From assembly GCA_003133485.1 (NCBI GenBank), contig PKXR01000196.1, forward strand, positions 318-8,955: a DNA stretch of 8,638 bases. The letters run 5' to 3'. A model generated the notes under the pieces. The model made no database searches and was not told where the DNA came from. It saw nothing but the letters and a program-made list of their open reading frames with translations. Made by a program: the position numbers and the translations under genes. The DNA is from Candidatus Dormiibacterota bacterium. Its GTDB lineage: Bacteria > Chloroflexota > Dormibacteria > UBA8260 > Bog-877. Below, one piece after another: positions 5,157 to 8,638 of the stretch (position 1 is the first letter of the stretch; the number at the start of each line of letters is the position of its first letter).

Positions 5157-7145
5157 CTAATTCCTCCTCTGGCGGGACGCAACATAGTCGACGAGCACGT
5201 AGTCTCCCAGCCGATCCGGGCTGACAAAGAAGGCCCGGCCGCGGTTCTGGCGAGTCAGCTGCTTGACGAACTGCACCAAGTACTGATTGCTCTCCAGCAT
5301 GAAGGTGTTAATCACGATCCCCTCCCTGGTGCAATGCCGCACCTCCTGGAGTGTCTTCTGAAACGTTTCGGGCAGGGGTGGGTACATGAAGACGGCGTGC
5401 GCGCCCTCCATGTGCGCGGTGGGTTCGCCGTCACTGACGATGATGATCTGTCGACTCGCAGTCCGGTGGCGGTGAAGCAGGCGACGCGCGAGCATCAGGC
5501 CGTGCTGCATGTTCGTACCGTAGACGTACTCGCTGTAGGAGAGCTGGGCCAGCATTCCCGGTCCAATCTCTCTGGCGTAATCAGAGAACCCCACAACGTA
5601 GAGCGTGTCTCGCGGATATTGAGTGCGGATTAATGAGTCCAGCGCGAGTGCCATCTTCTTGGCCGCATAGAAATATCCCCGCAGCGGCATGCTGCGACTC
5701 ATATCCAACATCAGCACGGTGCTGGTCTGCACGGCGCGCTCCGACTCCAATACTTCGAAGTCGTCGACCGCCAAGCGCAGGGGACGGCTGCCATCACTGT
5801 GGCGCAGCGCGTTCATCAGGGTTCCCTCCACGTCGAGATTGAAGGGATCCCCGAACTCATACGGTTTGCTGTGGTCTCCCATCTCGATTCCGGTACCCGG
5901 GCTGCCCTGCGGGTGACTGCCGAAGCCGTCCGCCGAGAGGTGCTGGAAGATGTCCCCGAGCGCTTTCTGCCCGATCTTGCGCACCCCCTGGGGCGTCAGC
6001 TCCAATCCGTCCCCGCCCTGCCTGAGCTGCCCCTTCGCCTCCAGCTCCTTGACCAGCTCTTGGATGTGGGTGAGGCTGGCGGCCGATTCGGGGCCCAAAC
6101 TCTCGGCGAGTTGATCCAGCAGCTCTGGTGGTAGCTCGATCCCCGAATAGGCCTGGCGGATGCCCCGCTCCAGAGAATCGAGCTGTTGCAGCTCGGCCAT
6201 CACATCGAGGGCTCCGGGCAGGTCCAGTTCCTCGCCGCCGAAGAACCCGAATCGGGACCCGGACTGGGACGGAGGGGAGAGCTGCGAGAGTAGCTGCGAG
6301 AGCTGAGACAACTGGTCCTGGAGCACCTCGTCGCTGAGGGCGGCCTGCATGATCTCCTGTAGCTGCCGTCGCGTCTCTGGCGAAGCGGACTCCAACAGGG
6401 AGTTGAGCTCGGCCATCTGCTGCCGTAGCTGCTCCAGGAATGACTCCAGGTCCTCAGGGTGGTCGGGGAAGTAGCTGCCCCACTTCTCCGTGAACTCCTG
6501 GTACTTGGGAGGCTCGCCGCGGAGCTTCCGCTCCAGCATCTGATTCAGGTCGGCCACCATCTCGCGCAGCTGCCCCAGGTCCTGCTCTCCCATGTTTTGC
6601 AGCGCCTTGCCCAGGTCCTGGAAGTGGCGCTCGACCAGGTTCTGGCGGAGCTCCGCCATCAACTCTTGGAAGTCGCGTGCCGCCTCCTGGTTCAGGAACT
6701 CATAGTCCTGGAGTTGGCGGATAGCCGAGCTCGCCTCCGGGGGCAGGGCGTCGAGCTGGTCGAGACGACTCCGGGCGAGCTTCTCCACCAACTGCTGGCT
6801 CTCGGTGCCAGCTGCCTCAAGGGGGCGCTCGTGGAGGGTCGTACGCTCCTTCTGGAGAATCCGGTCCAGCCGCTCCTCGATGTTCCTGAAGAGACCCTCC
6901 AGGTTGTAGCGCTCCAGCTTCTCCTGGCGCTGCTCCCGCAGCTGCTCAAGCAGGTCTTCTAGGCCGCGGAGCTGGCGCCCCTCGCCGTCCTTGAATCCCT
7001 GGCTCAGGAGCCGGTGGAGTGCCGACTCGAAGTCCCAGCCGTGGAAGACGTCCTCCGCCAACCTGGAGAAGACCTCGCCGGAGTCGGGGAGCTCACCGTC
7101 CTGGCTGCCGTCCCAGCGGCTGTAGCGCTGGCGGGCCGCGGCCAT
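5157..7145 (-). CDS. VWA-domain protein with long coiled coil, partner of the MoxR-like ATPase
   Basis: A 662-residue soluble protein. It begins with RQRYSRWDG, matching the RYSRYxG opening of actinobacterial VWA proteins of the Rv0959 type (from memory), which supports the start at 7145 over the further-upstream in-frame Met inside the ATPase gene. Residues 60-350 are Glu/Gln/Leu-rich and helical, with a Ser-Gln-Leu run near 277-290. The C-terminal VWA domain (about 473-660) has an intact MIDAS: D481-x-S483-x-S485, Thr544 in YGTN and Asp572 in VSDGEPT. MIDAS sites hold Mg2+ and bind an acidic residue of a protein ligand. MoxR/VWA pairs act as chaperone-like systems for protein maturation or metal insertion; the client here is unknown. 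It follows the ATPase gene by 10 bases and is surely co-transcribed. No Mg-chelatase pigment genes are nearby, so chlorophyll or cobalamin metallation is not suggested. Confidence 0.9.
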   Translation of the reverse strand: MAAARQRYSRWDGSQDGELPDSGEVFSRLAEDVFHGWDFESALHRLLSQGFKDGEGRQLRGLEDLLEQLREQRQEKLERYNLEGLFRNIEERLDRILQKERTTLHERPLEAAGTESQQLVEKLARSRLDQLDALPPEASSAIRQLQDYEFLNQEAARDFQELMAELRQNLVERHFQDLGKALQNMGEQDLGQLREMVADLNQMLERKLRGEPPKYQEFTEKWGSYFPDHPEDLESFLEQLRQQMAELNSLLESASPETRRQLQEIMQAALSDEVLQDQLSQLSQLLSQLSPPSQSGSRFGFFGGEELDLPGALDVMAELQQLDSLERGIRQAYSGIELPPELLDQLAESLGPESAASLTHIQELVKELEAKGQLRQGGDGLELTPQGVRKIGQKALGDIFQHLSADGFGSHPQGSPGTGIEMGDHSKPYEFGDPFNLDVEGTLMNALRHSDGSRPLRLAVDDFEVLESERAVQTSTVLMLDMSRSMPLRGYFYAAKKMALALDSLIRTQYPRDTLYVVGFSDYAREIGPGMLAQLSYSEYVYGTNMQHGLMLARRLLHRHRTASRQIIIVSDGEPTAHMEGAHAVFMYPPLPETFQKTLQEVRHCTREGIVINTFMLESNQYLVQFVKQLTRQNRGRAFFVSPDRLGDYVLVDYVASRQRRN

Positions 7146-7147
7146 CG

Positions 7148-7153
7148 CTCCTC
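7148..7153 (-). promoter_or_regulatory. Ribosome binding site of the VWA gene
   Basis: On the minus strand GAGGAG occupies 7153-7148, in the 10 bases between the ATPase stop and the ATG at 7145. The spacer is only two bases, which is short, but no other start nearby is better and the protein opening RQRYSRWDG fits the family. Translational coupling to the upstream gene would compensate. Confidence 0.5.
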
Positions 7154-7155
7154 GC

Positions 7156-8550
7156 CTAGCTTCCGTAGACGGCGGTGCCGTCGACGACCGTCTTGTTGAG
7201 CCGTTTGGACAGATGCAGCCCCTCCAGCACCAGCTCCAGGGCGGCGGCCGCTGAGCCCGGCTGCTGGGGCTCATCGAGATCGCTGAGGATTCGCTTCATC
7301 TCGGGGATGCTGTCTGCGACCTGCTGATAGCGTTCCACCGGGACCATCTCACCCACCTCGATCGTCAGTCCCTGCTCGAAGCGGGCCAGCACCGGACCGA
7401 ATTCCTGAACCGAGAAGTGGCGTCGGAAGACGGTTCCGGTGGCGCTGCGCAGGAGCTTCTGCAACACCGCGTGGTCCTCACCCTCCTCCCAGGTCTCGAG
7501 CTCGAGCTTGCCCAAAGTCGAGGCGGAGAGTGCGCCGAGGTCACTGAGCCGGGGCACCGCCTCTGACTCCTGGAGGGAGATCGTCCGGCGCACCGCGTTG
7601 GCACAGAGGCTCTCGAAGTTGGCGATGGAGAGCCTCACCGAGACCCCCGACCGCTGGTTGATCTGGGTGGTGCGCCGGGCCAGCTGGGAGATCTCGGCGA
7701 CCAGCTCGAGCATGTAACGGGGCACGTGCAGGGGAATCCCCAGCCCCGCGAACTCGTCCCGCTCCTGCTCGATGATGGCCGCCTCGGCCTCCGGCGTCCG
7801 GGGGTAGTGGGTGCGGATCTGGGACCCGAAGCGGTCCTTGAGCGGGGTGATGATCCGGCCCCGGTTGGTGTAATCCTCGGGGTTTGCGGTGGCCACCACG
7901 AGAACGTCCAGCGGGAGGCGGACCTGGAACCCTCGGATCTGGACGTCCCGCTCCTCCATGATGTTGAGCAGCCCGACCTGGATCCGCTCCGCCAGATCGG
8001 GAAGCTCGTTGATGGCGAAGATCCCGCGGTTGACCCGGGGTAGCAGTCCGTAGTGGATGGTGAGCTCGTCGGCCAGGTAGCGACCCTCCGCGACCCGGAT
8101 CGGGTCCACCTCACCGATCAGATCCGCGATCGAGGTGTCGGGAGTCGCGAGCTTCTCACCGAAGCGATCCTGTCGTCCGATCCAGGAGATGGGGGTTTGG
8201 TCCCCCAGCTCCTGGACCAGATCCCGTCCGAAGCGGCTGATCGGGGCGTAGGGGTGGTCATGGACCTCGCTTCCCCGCACCATCGGGATCTGCTCGTCGA
8301 GGAGTTGAGCCATGGCCCGGATCAGCCGCGACTTGGCCTGGCCTCGCTCGCCTAAGAAGACGATGTCCTGGCCCGCCAGCAAGGCGTTCTCGATCTGGGG
8401 GATGACCGTGTCCTGGTAGCCCACCAAGCCCGGAAATCGCTCTCGCCCGTGGCGCAACGCGTCCACTAGATTGTCCCGCAGCTCCTCCCGGACCGAGCGC
8501 ATCCGGTACTCACTGCCCCGCAACTCTCCGAGGGTGCTAGGAAGTGCCAT
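7156..8550 (-). CDS. MoxR / Mg-chelatase-like AAA+ ATPase (Rv0958 type)
   Basis: A 464-residue AAA+ ATPase, close to the 459 residues of M. tuberculosis Rv0958 (from memory). Walker A is GERGQAKS (67-74), with Ala where many P-loops have Gly; Walker B is GIFAINE (176-182), with Asn181 before the catalytic Glu182 instead of Asp. Sensor 1 is ATANPED (220-226), and RGRIITPLKDRFG (229-241) matches the segment typical of MoxR and ChlI/BchI ATPases. A sensor-2 Arg lies in SVRLS (about 304-308). The C-terminal 150 residues are helical and unassigned. Such ATPases form hexameric rings that work with a VWA partner, here the next gene. The ATG start is preceded by a weak AGG; MALPSTLGELR fits as the N-terminus. 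Often annotated as magnesium chelatase subunit, but no pigment pathway genes accompany it, so a protein-remodelling role is likelier. Confidence 0.9.
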   Translation of the reverse strand: MALPSTLGELRGSEYRMRSVREELRDNLVDALRHGRERFPGLVGYQDTVIPQIENALLAGQDIVFLGERGQAKSRLIRAMAQLLDEQIPMVRGSEVHDHPYAPISRFGRDLVQELGDQTPISWIGRQDRFGEKLATPDTSIADLIGEVDPIRVAEGRYLADELTIHYGLLPRVNRGIFAINELPDLAERIQVGLLNIMEERDVQIRGFQVRLPLDVLVVATANPEDYTNRGRIITPLKDRFGSQIRTHYPRTPEAEAAIIEQERDEFAGLGIPLHVPRYMLELVAEISQLARRTTQINQRSGVSVRLSIANFESLCANAVRRTISLQESEAVPRLSDLGALSASTLGKLELETWEEGEDHAVLQKLLRSATGTVFRRHFSVQEFGPVLARFEQGLTIEVGEMVPVERYQQVADSIPEMKRILSDLDEPQQPGSAAAALELVLEGLHLSKRLNKTVVDGTAVYGS

Positions 8551-8591
8551 CAGAACCTAGCCCCACGACCACCAGGGCGCACCATTTGCCC

Positions 8592-8597
8592 ACTATA
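8592..8597 (-). promoter_or_regulatory. Possible -10 element of the ATPase/VWA operon
   Basis: The minus strand reads TGACTATAGT here, with TATAGT at 8597-8592 matching five of six bases of TATAAT and a TG dinucleotide two bases before it. Transcription would start near 8585, giving a 5' leader of about 35 bases before the ATG at 8550. No TTGACA-like -35 lies at the usual 16-18 bases, so this rests on the -10 alone. Confidence 0.3.
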
Positions 8598-8613
8598 GTC
8601 AGGCTCTCCGTCA

Positions 8614-8632
8614 CCCTCTCGAAGTGAGAGGG
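8614..8632. repeat. Short perfect inverted repeat upstream of the ATPase operon
   Basis: CCCTCTC (8614-8620) and GAGAGGG (8626-8632) pair perfectly around the five-base loop GAAGT. It lies where the -35 region of the operon promoter would be, so it could be an operator. It could instead be the stem of a terminator for a gene outside the window, but no T-run follows on either strand within view. Confidence 0.35.
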
Positions 8633-8638
8633 GACGCC

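Noticed and set aside
7146..7274. Longer start for the VWA gene at 7274
   Set aside because: It would run over 100 bases into the ATPase gene, and the added residues are Arg/Pro/Ser-rich shadow sequence. The start at 7145 gives the family-like opening RQRYSRWDG.

Overview
The window is G+C-rich bacterial DNA with tightly packed genes, mostly on the minus strand. Two things hint at the host. One is a MoxR-like ATPase/VWA gene pair of the type known in Actinobacteria (the Rv0958/Rv0959 arrangement of Mycobacterium tuberculosis). The other is a LysW-like carrier protein, typical of Deinococcus-Thermus, Chloroflexota and some Actinobacteria. A high-G+C soil lineage of Chloroflexota, Dormibacterota or Actinobacteria fits, but no rRNA or other phylogenetic marker is present, so this is inference.

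Layout: bases 1-451 hold no convincing gene. At 452-625 (+) lies a 57-residue LysW-like two-CxxC protein, missed by a 60-residue ORF cut-off, behind a near-perfect Shine-Dalgarno. Facing it and overlapping its 3' end is a three-gene minus-strand operon, in transcription order: a DUF1444-like protein (3911-3033), an SH3b + NlpC/P60 cysteine peptidase without a signal peptide (3066-2155), and a MurD-family ligase (2144-591). The first two genes overlap by 34 bases and the last two are 10 bases apart. Bases 3912-4586 show no supported gene. At 4587-5109 (+) a lower-G+C stretch looks like a frameshifted gene for a small membrane protein followed by an Ig-like beta-sandwich domain. The right part is a two-gene minus-strand operon: a MoxR/Mg-chelatase-like AAA+ ATPase (8550-7156) and a VWA protein with a long coiled coil (7145-5157).

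How they may work together: the AAA+/VWA pair is probably a chaperone-like remodelling complex in which the VWA protein carries the metal-dependent ligand site. The NlpC/P60 enzyme and the MurD-like ligase suggest cytoplasmic handling of gamma-D-glutamyl peptides, such as muropeptide recycling or synthesis of a gamma-glutamyl compound. The most unusual point is the LysW-like carrier. It lacks the usual C-terminal EDWGE tail and has no lysX/lysZ partners in view, but sits against a diverged amino-acid ligase and a gamma-glutamyl peptidase. A functional link between them is hypothesis only.
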